64,000 bases of DNA, from contig JAVKMO010000007.1 of the NCBI GenBank assembly GCA_031539345.1, positions 186,001-250,000 on the forward strand. Reading direction: 5' to 3'. Below are positions 27,098 through 36,121 of the stretch, piece by piece. The notes under the pieces were generated by a model. It saw only the letters and a program-made list of their open reading frames with translations. It made no database searches and was not told the DNA's origin. The first letter of the stretch is position 1. The number at the start of each line of letters is the position of its first letter. The position numbers were made by a program, and so were the translations under genes. This stretch comes from JAVKMO01 sp031539345. Lineage in GTDB: Bacteria > Bacteroidota > Bacteroidia > Chitinophagales > Chitinophagaceae.

Positions 27098-27105
27098 CAA
27101 ATATA
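27098..27105 (-). promoter_or_regulatory. Possible Bacteroidota-type -7 element for the catabolic cluster
   Basis: On the minus strand the sequence TATATTTG matches the Bacteroidota -7 consensus TAnnTTTG, 40 bp before the nitrilase start. TTG trinucleotides lie 12 and 15 bp further upstream, closer than the usual spacing of about 19 bp, so the call is tentative. It is the only good match in the divergent intergenic region for leftward transcription. Confidence 0.4.
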
Positions 27106-27215
27106 AAAAAAGTTTTTCAACAATGCTGAATTTAAAAAATATTTTTTTAGCCTATAAAATGAAGGAGTCATCATCTAATAAGCAATCTTTTATGGATTAA
27201 GGGGCTGTAAAGAGG

Positions 27216-27223
27216 TATATTCG
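27216..27223 (+). promoter_or_regulatory. Possible -7 element for the IclR-type regulator gene
   Basis: TATATTCG, one base away from TAnnTTTG, lies 29 bp before the regulator start. The extended string TATATTCGGCAC recurs just upstream of the SRP RNA on the minus strand at 38580-38591, which supports a promoter role. Confidence 0.35.
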
Positions 27224-27251
27224 GCACTTCAAAAAATTTGATGATTTGTTT

Positions 27252-28049
27252 ATGACTACGATAAAAAAAACAAAAAAAAAGAATGGAATTCAGTCCATTG
27301 AAATTGGATTTAGAATTATCCAAATATTGATGGACAGTCCAACACCGCTATCTTTAAAAGATATTTCGCACCAATCAAAAATGACACCGAGTAAAGTGCA
27401 TTCTTATTTGGCGAGTTTTATCAACGTCGGCTTAATTGAACAAAATGAAGGCAATAGTTTTTATCGCCTTGGTCATTATGCACTCAAAATGGGTTTGACG
27501 TATTTTAAACAGTTTAACATTTTGTCTGTAGCACAACCGGTGATGCATGAGATTGCAAAAAAATTAGGACATACTATTTTTTTAGGCATTTGGGGCAATA
27601 AGGGTCCTTGTATTATTTTTCGTGTAGATGGGTCAAATAGTCAGGCTTTTTTAGAACTACGCATTGGGTCTGTCTTACCTATTTTATCATCGGCTTTGGG
27701 AACAAATTTTGCTGCCCATCTTCCAAAAAAAATAGCCGAACGTTTTATTAAAGACGAGTTAAAATTACGTAGTATGCAAGAAAAATTTAAGAATGAAAAA
27801 GAAGTTTTTTTGTACTTAGACAAAATTAAATCACAGGGCTATGCAATAGCAAATCAAACCTTATACAAAGATTTTTCGGCTATTTCTGTGCCGATATTTG
27901 ATTACGCTAATCAAATTACAGCAGGCTTAACATTGATGGGAATTTCTGACATTTTTGACCCAAAATCTCAAGAAAAAATCATTCAGATTTTGAAAGAAAA
28001 GGCACTCCGCATTTCGATTGAATTAGGGTATCAACAAATACCCAATTGA
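27252..28049 (+). CDS. IclR-family transcriptional regulator of the catabolic cluster
   Basis: The preferred start is the ATG at 27252; a TTG two codons earlier also keeps the frame. The 265-residue protein has an N-terminal winged helix-turn-helix ('SIEIGFRIIQILMDSPTPLS', 'MTPSKVHSYLASFINVGLIEQ') and a C-terminal IclR ligand-binding domain ('LGHTIFLGIWGNKGPCII', 'SVPIFDYANQITAGLTLMG'). IclR proteins commonly control aromatic-acid degradation genes and bind pathway metabolites. The gene is divergent from the nitrilase-led cluster with about 190 bp between them, the standard layout for a local regulator. I found no convincing operator palindrome. Confidence 0.9.
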   Translation: MTTIKKTKKKNGIQSIEIGFRIIQILMDSPTPLSLKDISHQSKMTPSKVHSYLASFINVGLIEQNEGNSFYRLGHYALKMGLTYFKQFNILSVAQPVMHEIAKKLGHTIFLGIWGNKGPCIIFRVDGSNSQAFLELRIGSVLPILSSALGTNFAAHLPKKIAERFIKDELKLRSMQEKFKNEKEVFLYLDKIKSQGYAIANQTLYKDFSAISVPIFDYANQITAGLTLMGISDIFDPKSQEKIIQILKEKALRISIELGYQQIPN

Positions 28050-28141
28050 TCCAATTGCATACATTATTTTTATGCTCTGAATTTTAGCACACGTTGAAAG
28101 TGTATTTTTTTACATTCGGGCATTCACATTAAAAATATATT

Positions 28142-28423
28142 ATGAAGGCAACAATAAAAACGACTTCTCCAGAAACAAAAAATAATGCAACAGCTAAATC
28201 TTCTGTGAGTGAAATTTTTCAACTCCACAATTACAAATTGATTCTTGTTGGCGTGGGTATTATTTTTCTCGGCTATTTGCTCATGATAGGTGGAAAAAGC
28301 GACAATCCTGGCGTTTTTTTAACCGATGAGATTTATAGTTTTAGACGCATTACGCTTGCTCCTATTGTTATCGTAGCTGGCTTTGGAGTAGTTGTTTACG
28401 GCATTTTAAAAGGCAACAAATAG
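28142..28423 (+). CDS. Small membrane protein, DUF3098 type
   Basis: A 93-residue protein with a polar N-terminus, then two hydrophobic helices (about residues 32-50 and 70-88) separated by 'SDNPGVFLTDEIYSFRRITLAPI'. This layout and the 'F..RRI.LAPIVI..GF' segment are those of DUF3098 proteins, which are common in Bacteroidota and often lie near cell-division or undecaprenyl-phosphate genes. Function is unknown. It ends 11 bp before the convergent trpG stop. Confidence 0.75.
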   Translation: MKATIKTTSPETKNNATAKSSVSEIFQLHNYKLILVGVGIIFLGYLLMIGGKSDNPGVFLTDEIYSFRRITLAPIVIVAGFGVVVYGILKGNK

Positions 28424-28434
28424 GACGCATAAGG

Positions 28435-29007
28435 TCATTTTGTTTCATATAAAAAGTTTTTCATCAGCGTTGTTCCGCAAGGAGTCAGAATACTTTCTGG
28501 ATGAAATTGTACACCATAAACACAATACTGTTTGTGTTTCAATGCCATAATCATACCTTCATCGTCTTGTGCTAAAATATCCAAGCAAGAAGGAAAATTT
28601 TGATTGTTGACTACCCATGAATGATAGCGACCAGCATCAAACACTTCGCCTAAACCAGTAAATAAAGGGTCTTTTTTTACAATGCGAATTTGCGTGGCAA
28701 AACCGTGATACACTTGGGTTAAATTAGTCAGCATTCCTCCAAATACTTCACCTATGGCTTGATGCCCTAAGCATACACCAAGCATTGGAATTGTAGCAGA
28801 ATAATCAGCAATAACCTGCTTTAATAAGCCTGCTTCTTCGGGTATGCCAGGGCCAGGAGACAAAATAATTTTATCATATTGGACAATACTTTTTGTGTCG
28901 ATTTGGTCATTTTTTACAATGTCGATTGGCGTTTTTATAATGTCTTCTACAAGGTGTTTTAAATTGTATGTAAACGAATCGTAATTGTCTAAAAGTAAAA
29001 TTTTCAT
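28435..29007 (-). CDS. trpG: Anthranilate synthase component II (glutamine amidotransferase)
   Basis: A 190-residue class I amidotransferase. The catalytic cysteine lies in 'MLGVCLGHQAIGEVFGG', the His-Glu pair in 'YGVQFHPESIL', and the oxyanion loop 'SPGPGIPEEAG' is intact. It hands ammonia from glutamine to TrpE for anthranilate synthesis, and in many bacteria the same protein serves PabB. It lies 12 bp after trpE, forming a compact trpEG pair. The rest of the trp pathway is not in the window. Confidence 0.94.
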   Translation of the reverse strand: MKILLLDNYDSFTYNLKHLVEDIIKTPIDIVKNDQIDTKSIVQYDKIILSPGPGIPEEAGLLKQVIADYSATIPMLGVCLGHQAIGEVFGGMLTNLTQVYHGFATQIRIVKKDPLFTGLGEVFDAGRYHSWVVNNQNFPSCLDILAQDDEGMIMALKHKQYCVYGVQFHPESILTPCGTTLMKNFLYETK

Positions 29008-29019
29008 TGCTGTTATTAT

Positions 29020-30429
29020 TTAAATGGATTGTGCGGTAAGCAAGGCTTTTTTGAGTGCGGCTAATTTATTATCAACTTCTTTTTTTTCATTGTCTGGCAC
29101 GGAGTCAATCACAATTCCTGCACCTGCTTGATAAAATAAGGTGTTGTTTTTACTTAAAAAAGAACGAATAACAATGGCATGATTCATCTGTTGCGAAAAG
29201 CCCACAAAGCCAATAGCACCGCCATAAAAACCTCTTGCTGTTGGTTCGTTTGCGTCAATCAATTCTATTGCACGGCGTTTGGGTGCACCAGATAAAGTGC
29301 CAGCAGGAAAGGTGCTTGCTAACAATTCAAACAAAGGTGTTTCTTTTTCTATCGTGCCTTGCACTTCGCTCACCAAATGAATTACATGAGAATAAAATTT
29401 AATTTGTTTTAAATAATTTACACGAACATTTTTACAATGAATACTCAAGTCGTTTCGTGCTAAATCAACGAGCATCGTATGCTCTGCATTTTCTTTTTTG
29501 TCTTGCAATAATTTTTCTGCACTCAACAAATCTACTGCATCATTTCCACTGCGTTTCACTGTTCCTGCAATTGGGTGAACAATCACTTTGTCTCCATTCA
29601 CAATGACTTGAGATTCTGGTGATGAACCAAAAATTTTATAGTCGATATAATCAAAATAAAAGAGGTAAGGCGAAGGATTGATATTGCGTAAATGACGATA
29701 AACATTCAATTCATCACCGGTAAATTCTTGCTCATAACTTCTGCTTAACACCATTTGAAAAACATCGCCACGCTGACAATGTTGCTTTGCTTTTACAACA
29801 GCATCTTTAAAATTATCGTCCGTTCTATTTGCTTTTTCTTGACCGCATAAGGCAAAGGGATAAGACACAAATTGCTTATTGAGAAGTAAGGTTTCAATTT
29901 TTTCAACATGGCTTTCTAATCCTTGTAGTTGATTTTCGCACAAGTAAAGCGTGTCATTAAAATGGTTGATGGCAATGACGTATTGATAGAGCCGATAGCG
30001 CATCATTGCAATTTCGTTCGGTGCATTTTCAAGTTGGTTTTCTAATTGCAAATTCAAAAAAAGACCCGCACTGTCAAAACTTGTATAACCAAAAAGCCCT
30101 TGAACAAAAGGCACTTCAGACGCATTTTGTGCTTGAAAAGACTGCTTAAATTGTTCTAAATGCGTTAAAAAACTCGTTGTCGTAATCTTCTCTTTAACAG
30201 GTTCTTGCAATGGAAACTTATATTCAATATGTGTTCCATTTTTTATTTCAATGCCTGCAATGGGGTTGATAGCTATAAAAGACCAGCTGTCTTCTTTGAC
30301 ATGAAAGTCGGTGCTTTCTAATAATAATGAACCTGGATATTGGTCTCTAATTTGTAAGTAAATGCCTACCGGCGTATGCAAATCGGCTAATAATTTTTTA
30401 GTATGCGTAGAAAAAAAATACTTACTCAT
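29020..30429 (-). CDS. trpE: Anthranilate synthase component I
   Basis: A 469-residue chorismate-binding enzyme making anthranilate from chorismate. The C-terminal half holds the family's signature blocks: 'GDVFQMVLSRSYEQEF', 'FGSSPESQVIVNG', 'HPIAGTVKRSG', 'DLARNDLSIHCKN' and 'TFPAGTLSGAPKRRAIELID'. The N-terminal 'LLESTDFHVKEDSWSFIAINP' includes the LLES motif that binds tryptophan for feedback control. It pairs with trpG immediately downstream. Anthranilate synthesis here and possible anthraniloyl-CoA breakdown in the 9-27 kb cluster would be opposing uses of related compounds in one genome. Confidence 0.94.
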   Translation of the reverse strand: MSKYFFSTHTKKLLADLHTPVGIYLQIRDQYPGSLLLESTDFHVKEDSWSFIAINPIAGIEIKNGTHIEYKFPLQEPVKEKITTTSFLTHLEQFKQSFQAQNASEVPFVQGLFGYTSFDSAGLFLNLQLENQLENAPNEIAMMRYRLYQYVIAINHFNDTLYLCENQLQGLESHVEKIETLLLNKQFVSYPFALCGQEKANRTDDNFKDAVVKAKQHCQRGDVFQMVLSRSYEQEFTGDELNVYRHLRNINPSPYLFYFDYIDYKIFGSSPESQVIVNGDKVIVHPIAGTVKRSGNDAVDLLSAEKLLQDKKENAEHTMLVDLARNDLSIHCKNVRVNYLKQIKFYSHVIHLVSEVQGTIEKETPLFELLASTFPAGTLSGAPKRRAIELIDANEPTARGFYGGAIGFVGFSQQMNHAIVIRSFLSKNNTLFYQAGAGIVIDSVPDNEKKEVDNKLAALKKALLTAQSI

Positions 30430-30462
30430 AAAAGAGGTTTTTAAAAAATAAGGTGCAAGTGT

Positions 30463-31845
30463 TTAAGGATTGGTCGCTATTGTGCCAATTAAAGTGCCTG
30501 AGGTACAAGCATGAACTTGAACCATTGCATAATCTCCTTTTTGTAATTGATAATGCGATTTAGGAAAAACAATAACTTTATTGTGTTCGTTTCTACCCTG
30601 CCATTCGTCTTGATTTTTTTTAGAGTCTCCTTCTATTAAAACAGAGAATGTTTTGCCCACTTGTTCTTGCATACGTTCTAAAGAATGTTGGCGATGGAGT
30701 GCAATTATTTTTTGTAAACGCTCTTGCTTAATTGGTTCTGGCACATCGTCTGCATATTGTCTTGCGGCTAAAGTGCCTGGTCGTTCTGAATAAGCATACA
30801 TATACGCCAAATCATATTTACAATATTCCATGATGCTCATTGAAGCGTCAAAATCTTCGTCTGTTTCAGAGCAAAAACCAATAATCATATCTGTACTCAA
30901 TGCACAATTCGACATGATTTTTTTAATCGTATTCACTTTGGCAATGTACCATTCTCTGTCATACGTTCTGTTCATCATGTCTAAAATTCTTGAACTGCCA
31001 CTTTGCACAGGCAAGTGAATATATTTACAAATGTTATCGTGTTGTTGCATCACGTATAAAACTTCTTCGGTAATATCTTTGGGGTGAGAAGTGCTAAAAC
31101 GCAATCGTAGCAAAGGGTTAATCAAGGCAACTTGATGTAGCAGTTGGGCAAAATTTGTCTTCGTATCAGCGTCAAAATAAGAATCTACATTTTGTCCTAA
31201 GAGTGTAATTTCTCGATAACCTTCTTGCACAAGGTCTGCACATTCTTTTAATATCGATGCAAGTGGACGACTACGTTCTCTGCCACGTGTAAAAGGCACT
31301 ACGCAAAATGAACACATATTATTACAGCCTCGCATAATGGAAACAAAAGCGGTTACGCCGTTTGAATTTAAGCGAATGGGAGAAACGTCGCTATAGGTTT
31401 CTTCTCTGCTCAACAACACATTAATCGCTTTGCCGTGTTCTGTTGCTGTGGCTATCAATTGGGGCAAACTTTTGTACGCATCAGGCCCAACAACCAAATC
31501 AACCAATTTTTCTTGCTCTAATAAAGTGCCTTTTAAACGCTCTGCCATGCAACCTAAAATGCCAATCAGTAAATCAGGATGTTGTTTTTTCAGTGCGTTA
31601 AATTGTTTGAGACGGTTACGAATTGTCGTTTCTGCTTTTTCTCGAATCGAACACGTGTTCAATAAAATCAAATTTGCGTCTTCATAATTTTGGGTATGTA
31701 AAAAATGTTGCTCTTTCAAAATAGAAGCCACAATTTCACTATCATTCACATTCATTTGGCAGCCATAACTTTCAATGTAAAATTTCTTTTGGTCTGCAAG
31801 GAGTGGCGTTGGTTCTAAAACTGTATGGGTAGCGTGTAGTATCAT
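30463..31845 (-). CDS. miaB: tRNA-2-methylthio-N6-dimethylallyladenosine synthase
   Basis: A radical-SAM methylthiotransferase that modifies A37 of tRNAs reading UNN codons. I set the start at the ATG at 31845 (460 residues). The open frame extends to 32019, but the extra 58 residues are hydrophobic and unlike the family. Visible elements: 'ESYGCQMNVNDSE' and 'NTCSIREKAE' (N-terminal cluster cysteines), the radical-SAM motif 'CNNMCSFCVVPFTRGRERSR' (CxxxCxxC) and a C-terminal TRAM domain. It is monocistronic and divergent from the phosphodiesterase gene. Confidence 0.94.
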   Translation of the reverse strand: MILHATHTVLEPTPLLADQKKFYIESYGCQMNVNDSEIVASILKEQHFLHTQNYEDANLILLNTCSIREKAETTIRNRLKQFNALKKQHPDLLIGILGCMAERLKGTLLEQEKLVDLVVGPDAYKSLPQLIATATEHGKAINVLLSREETYSDVSPIRLNSNGVTAFVSIMRGCNNMCSFCVVPFTRGRERSRPLASILKECADLVQEGYREITLLGQNVDSYFDADTKTNFAQLLHQVALINPLLRLRFSTSHPKDITEEVLYVMQQHDNICKYIHLPVQSGSSRILDMMNRTYDREWYIAKVNTIKKIMSNCALSTDMIIGFCSETDEDFDASMSIMEYCKYDLAYMYAYSERPGTLAARQYADDVPEPIKQERLQKIIALHRQHSLERMQEQVGKTFSVLIEGDSKKNQDEWQGRNEHNKVIVFPKSHYQLQKGDYAMVQVHACTSGTLIGTIATNP

Positions 31846-32032
31846 AGTATAAAAATAAAGCGGAAATGTATTTGATTTTCTAACAACAAGAACGACAATA
31901 CAAAAGCAAAAAATTAAGACTGTCATTGATAATGAGCAGAAACAATATTTTTTGTACAACAAGATTGAATTTTTATTTTTATTCACATCGCCCTCTAAAA
32001 AATAAACAATCGCTTTCACTCTTTAATTCTCA

Positions 32033-33274
32033 TTGATGAAAAACACAAACACTCTTTTTTCTTGGCTTTTAATTTGCTTTTTGACTTGCTCAAAACACCT
32101 TTTTAGCCTACCTCTTGCAGAGCAAAAACCTTATGTTATCGTTGTTTCTTTTGATGGATTTCGATGGGATTATACGAATCGAAATCTCACGCCAACGCTG
32201 AATGCAATTCAGCATAAAGGGGTGCATGCAGTGCAGTTAGAACCTTGCTATCCGAGTAAAACTTTTCCGAATCACATTTCTATTTTAACGGGCATGTACC
32301 CCGAGAATCACGGCATCATTTCTAATCATTTTATCAATCCGTTTACAAAAGAAAAATACAGTTTAAAAGATAGCGTTTCTGTACGTGATGCAAAATGGTA
32401 TCAAGGAGAATTTTTTTGGGAAACCGCACAACGCAACGGCGTCGTTACTGCATCTTATTTTTGGCCTGGTTCAGAATTATTAGCTAATTATCGACGACCA
32501 AATTATTTCAAAGCCTATCAACATCAAATCTCCCCAGACACGATTTTCAAAACGCTTTATGATTGGCTGACCTTACCACAAGCTGAACGTCCACATTTTA
32601 TCACTTTATATTTTCATGATGTTGATGATGCGGGTCATCGATTTGGCCCACATTCGGCAGAAGTGAATGCCGCATTAGTGAAAATTGATAGCATTACAAA
32701 ACAACTTCTTGCAACCGTTGCCCAAACGCCTTTAGCAGATAGCATGAATTTTATTTTTGTTTCTGACCACGGCATGACAGCAATAGACAGTAATCGCATT
32801 GTTTATTTGCCCGATACTTTGTCCACCATGAATGCAAAAATTCATCACAGTTGGGAAAATGTAATGGTTGAATGTAATGACCAAAATCAAGAATCTGCCA
32901 TTTTTAATCTGCTCAAAAAACAAGAGCTCCATTACAAAGTGTATCTAAAAAAAGATATTCCCAAACGCTTCCATTTTAACAAACATCCGTTCATCAGCAA
33001 TATCCTCATTGTGCCTGAAGTGGGTTGGGTTTTAGGGTCTCATCAAAAAGAATTTAACCCACACAAAGTGTTTGGGGGTACGCATGGTTATGACAATCAA
33101 CACGCCGACATGAAAGGTATTTTTATTGCACAAGGATCAGCATTTAAAAATCAGCAAACGCTACCTTCGATTAAAAATATTGACATTTATCCTTTGCTCT
33201 GCAAACTGTTTGCTATTGAGCCAAGGTCAAATATTGACGGTCGTTTAAACCGCATTCAATCAATTTTAAAATAG
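32033..33274 (+). CDS. Ectonucleotide pyrophosphatase/phosphodiesterase, exported
   Basis: A 413-residue alkaline-phosphatase-superfamily enzyme with an N-terminal signal-like hydrophobic stretch. The metal-binding 'VVSFDGFRWDY' and nucleophile threonine in 'PSKTFPNHISILTGMYPENHG' identify the type I phosphodiesterase/NPP family. Further metal ligands lie in 'FHDVDDAGHRFGP', 'VSDHGM' and 'GTHGYDN'. Such enzymes cleave nucleotides or phosphodiesters in the periplasm. The start could be either of two adjacent ATGs. The next gene follows after 19 bp. Confidence 0.9.
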   Translation: MMKNTNTLFSWLLICFLTCSKHLFSLPLAEQKPYVIVVSFDGFRWDYTNRNLTPTLNAIQHKGVHAVQLEPCYPSKTFPNHISILTGMYPENHGIISNHFINPFTKEKYSLKDSVSVRDAKWYQGEFFWETAQRNGVVTASYFWPGSELLANYRRPNYFKAYQHQISPDTIFKTLYDWLTLPQAERPHFITLYFHDVDDAGHRFGPHSAEVNAALVKIDSITKQLLATVAQTPLADSMNFIFVSDHGMTAIDSNRIVYLPDTLSTMNAKIHHSWENVMVECNDQNQESAIFNLLKKQELHYKVYLKKDIPKRFHFNKHPFISNILIVPEVGWVLGSHQKEFNPHKVFGGTHGYDNQHADMKGIFIAQGSAFKNQQTLPSIKNIDIYPLLCKLFAIEPRSNIDGRLNRIQSILK

Positions 33275-33293
33275 ATTTTAAAAGCCCTTCAAC

Positions 33294-34169
33294 ATGAAAA
33301 AAACAATCATCATTGTTCTTGCAATACTTGTATTGGTATGTGTTTATTTTTATTCTATGCAACCCTTAAGAGTTTCTACGACGGCTACGATTGCCACAAG
33401 AGGAAAGACAATTATTCGCTATATCGACGAAATGAATGAGAAACAAAAAGGCTTACACACGATAGCACAAAAACTATATGACAACGAAAGGCTTTTTTTT
33501 CAAGCCCCTTTTGATACAAGTTTCTTGGGCGAAATAAAAACACATTCACTTTTACCAGACACAAGTGTTGTAATTTGTGTCTTTGAATTTGCAAAAACAT
33601 ACAATCCTTTTACACAGTTTTCTTATTACCAAAAAGGACTTGTATTAAAAAATAAATTTCATAATTTATTATCGCACTGCTTGTCTATCAAAAATTGGAT
33701 ACTGGCTGCTTATGGTGTTTCTTTTCAAAAAGAATCTGTGCAATATGACCAATTGATAAGCACAAAATTTACCACACAACAACGCCCTCAAACAACAGAA
33801 CTTGCAAAAGAATACGCACAATTAGAACATTATATTCAGCAAAAAAAAGCAACCATCATTGGCGATGCAATGCTTCATACAGGCACTAATAGTCAAGGTT
33901 TTACAACAATGATTGCCTACCCCATCAACAAAGAAATTACAAACACAAATCGCTATTTTTTTAAAAGAATGGTAAAGGGTTTTATATTAAAAGCAAATAT
34001 CACAGGAGGTCAAAACAACATTCAAGCAGGTTTTAATGGCATAAAAAACTATCTGTATGATTATGGCTTGTCTTCGCCCGCACTTCCTTATGAAGCATTT
34101 GAAAAACAAAATCGTCTTCAAAGCGACACCGCAAAATGGCATACAACAATTTATTATCCTGTGTATTAG
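33294..34169 (+). CDS. Membrane-anchored protein with possible GyrI/SRPBCC-like effector domain
   Basis: A 291-residue protein with one N-terminal helix (residues 4-22) and no lipobox. The rest is soluble and looks like two related halves; the second, with 'TMIAYPINKEI' and 'KMVKGFILKANITGG'-like text followed by 'WHTTIYYPVY', resembles GyrI-like/AraC effector-binding folds. Similarity is weak and no catalytic motif is visible. It lies 19 bp after the phosphodiesterase and 12 bp before the ClC gene, so the three are probably cotranscribed. Confidence 0.5.
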   Translation: MKKTIIIVLAILVLVCVYFYSMQPLRVSTTATIATRGKTIIRYIDEMNEKQKGLHTIAQKLYDNERLFFQAPFDTSFLGEIKTHSLLPDTSVVICVFEFAKTYNPFTQFSYYQKGLVLKNKFHNLLSHCLSIKNWILAAYGVSFQKESVQYDQLISTKFTTQQRPQTTELAKEYAQLEHYIQQKKATIIGDAMLHTGTNSQGFTTMIAYPINKEITNTNRYFFKRMVKGFILKANITGGQNNIQAGFNGIKNYLYDYGLSSPALPYEAFEKQNRLQSDTAKWHTTIYYPVY

Positions 34170-34181
34170 TTCGTTTCTTTT

Positions 34182-35402
34182 GTGAATCAATTGCGTCAAT
34201 TTTATTTTTTATTGAAATGGTTTTGTGCCATTGTTATTGTGTCTTTGTTATGCGGTAGTAGTGCTGCTCTTTTCTTGTTTTGTTTAGATGCCATCACGCA
34301 ACAACGAATTGCATATCCCGCATTTTATATTGCTCTACCCTTTGGAGGACTTGCGATTGTTTGGCTTTATGAGCGTTTTGGAAAAAATAAAATTGGCGGC
34401 ACACAACAAATTATAGCAAACATTTATTTACCAGAACATCAGTTGCCAATTGCCATTGCACCACTCATTTTCATTTCTACTTTACTCACGCATTTAGGCG
34501 GCGGTTCTGCTGGACGAGAAGGAACGGCGGTGCAAATTGGAGGAACACTTGCCACAACATGTAAAAAAATATTTTTCAAAAATGATAAAAACGCTCATCA
34601 AATTTTAATCATCATGGGTATCAGCGGTGGCTTTGCCGCTGTGTTTGGAACACCTTTAGCCGCACTATTTTTTGCATTAGAAGTTGCCTTTATCAAAAAA
34701 ACAAACTTGACTTTTTTATTACCAAGTGCATGCACAGCATTTTTATCACACTACATCTGTCTTGCTTTTGGTATAACACATACAAATTATACACTGACGA
34801 TTTTTCCTATTCTTCAATTTTCTACACTTTTTTTTATTGCTGTGATAGGCATAATGGCAGGTCTTTCTGCACGTTTATTCATTCAGGCAATGTCTGTTTC
34901 TACTTTTTTTTTGACAAAAAAAATACCACAAGCAACTGCAAGAATCTTTATTGGCGGTAGCCTTATTTCAATTTTATTATATGCTTTTACAGCCTATAAT
35001 TATGCCGGCTTGGGCATCGCTACCATCAGTCATTGTTTTATTGATGCCGCACCTTGGCATACGTTTTTATGCAAACTTTTTTTTACTGTATTGACACTAA
35101 GCGTTGGTTTTAAAGGCGGAGAAGCAACTCCATTGTTTTTTATTGGCGCCGCATTGGGTAGCACTTTGTCTGTAATTTTTGGACTTCCAATTGGCTTTGC
35201 CGCAGGCATTGGTTTTGCAAGTGTTTTCGCTGCCGCAAAACATACTCCGTTTGCGTGTGCTTTAATGAGCATAGAATTATTCGGCTTCAAAATGTTCCCA
35301 TTTGCCTTACTTGCGTGTTACATCGCGTATTTTGTTGTAGGTAAAAAAAATGTTTACAATACACATTCTCTGTCGATAGACCATTCTCTATTGAACAGAT
35401 AA
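34182..35402 (+). CDS. ClC-family chloride channel/antiporter
   Basis: A 406-residue polytopic protein of the ClC family. The anion-pathway motif is seen as 'GGGSAGREGTAVQIGG', with the gating glutamate in GREG, followed by 'GISGGFAAVFGTPLAALFFALE' and the C-terminal 'FKGGEATPLFFIGAALGS'. No C-terminal CBS or TrkA domain is present. The retained glutamate is characteristic of Cl-/H+ exchangers, and fluoride-type ClC proteins differ here. The start is a GTG at 34182; no in-frame ATG precedes the first helix. Confidence 0.88.
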   Translation: MNQLRQFYFLLKWFCAIVIVSLLCGSSAALFLFCLDAITQQRIAYPAFYIALPFGGLAIVWLYERFGKNKIGGTQQIIANIYLPEHQLPIAIAPLIFISTLLTHLGGGSAGREGTAVQIGGTLATTCKKIFFKNDKNAHQILIIMGISGGFAAVFGTPLAALFFALEVAFIKKTNLTFLLPSACTAFLSHYICLAFGITHTNYTLTIFPILQFSTLFFIAVIGIMAGLSARLFIQAMSVSTFFLTKKIPQATARIFIGGSLISILLYAFTAYNYAGLGIATISHCFIDAAPWHTFLCKLFFTVLTLSVGFKGGEATPLFFIGAALGSTLSVIFGLPIGFAAGIGFASVFAAAKHTPFACALMSIELFGFKMFPFALLACYIAYFVVGKKNVYNTHSLSIDHSLLNR

Positions 35403-35469
35403 AAATAAAAAACGAAAAGGCAGAAGTGTTTAGTTTGGAAACTTTCTTCATTTGTTGCTTTACATTTTT

Positions 35470-36111
35470 ATGCTCCAAATTCACACGTTCACGTGCAACC
35501 CATTTCAAGAAAATACGTACTTGGTAATTGATGACATTGCCAAAGAGTGTATTATGATTGACCCTGGTGCTTATACCGCAACAGAACAAATGATGGTTGA
35601 GAACTTTATATTCTCTAACCAACTCAAGCCTACTTTATTATTACTTACACACGCACACTTAGACCATATTTTCGGGTTAAATGTATTTGTAAAAAAATAC
35701 AAACTGTTGCCGCATATACACGAAGAAGAAAAAATTATTCTCAACAGTGCATTACTTTCTGGTCAGAAGTATGGCGTTTCAATTGAAGACTATGACGGCG
35801 AAACAATCACACTAAAAGGCGAAACAACTTTAATGTGGAATAATCATCTCATCAAAGTTTTATTTACACCAGGACATTCTCCAGGCAGTGTGAGTTATTT
35901 GTTTAATGACAATATTTTATTTGGTGGAGACGTTCTTTTTTTAGGCAGTTATGGAAGAACAGATTTATCGATGGGAAACCACAAAGACTTAAAACATTCA
36001 ATTGAAAAAAAATTATTTTCTCTGCCTGAAGAAACAATTGTTTATGCTGGACACGGCGACCCAACAACAATTGGAAGAGAGCTAAACACAAACCCTATTT
36101 TATTTTCTTAA
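35470..36111 (+). CDS. Metallo-beta-lactamase-fold hydrolase (glyoxalase II-like)
   Basis: The ATG at 35470 (213 residues, MLQIHTFTCNPFQENTYL) matches the family start; six extra codons upstream are probably untranslated. The zinc site 'THAHLDHIFG' (HxHxDH), the aspartate in 'FGGDVLFLGSYGRTDL' and the last histidine in 'VYAGHGDPTTIG' are complete. These enzymes hydrolyse thioesters such as S-lactoylglutathione or act as persulfide dioxygenases. The short length without a C-terminal helical domain fits the minimal bacterial form, YcbL-like. Confidence 0.88.
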   Translation: MLQIHTFTCNPFQENTYLVIDDIAKECIMIDPGAYTATEQMMVENFIFSNQLKPTLLLLTHAHLDHIFGLNVFVKKYKLLPHIHEEEKIILNSALLSGQKYGVSIEDYDGETITLKGETTLMWNNHLIKVLFTPGHSPGSVSYLFNDNILFGGDVLFLGSYGRTDLSMGNHKDLKHSIEKKLFSLPEETIVYAGHGDPTTIGRELNTNPILFS

Positions 36112-36121
36112 TCTTTTTTTT

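Noticed and set aside
30463..32019. Longer miaB frame starting at 32019
   Set aside because: The 58 extra residues are hydrophobic and low in family likeness; the ATG at 31845 gives the normal MiaB start.
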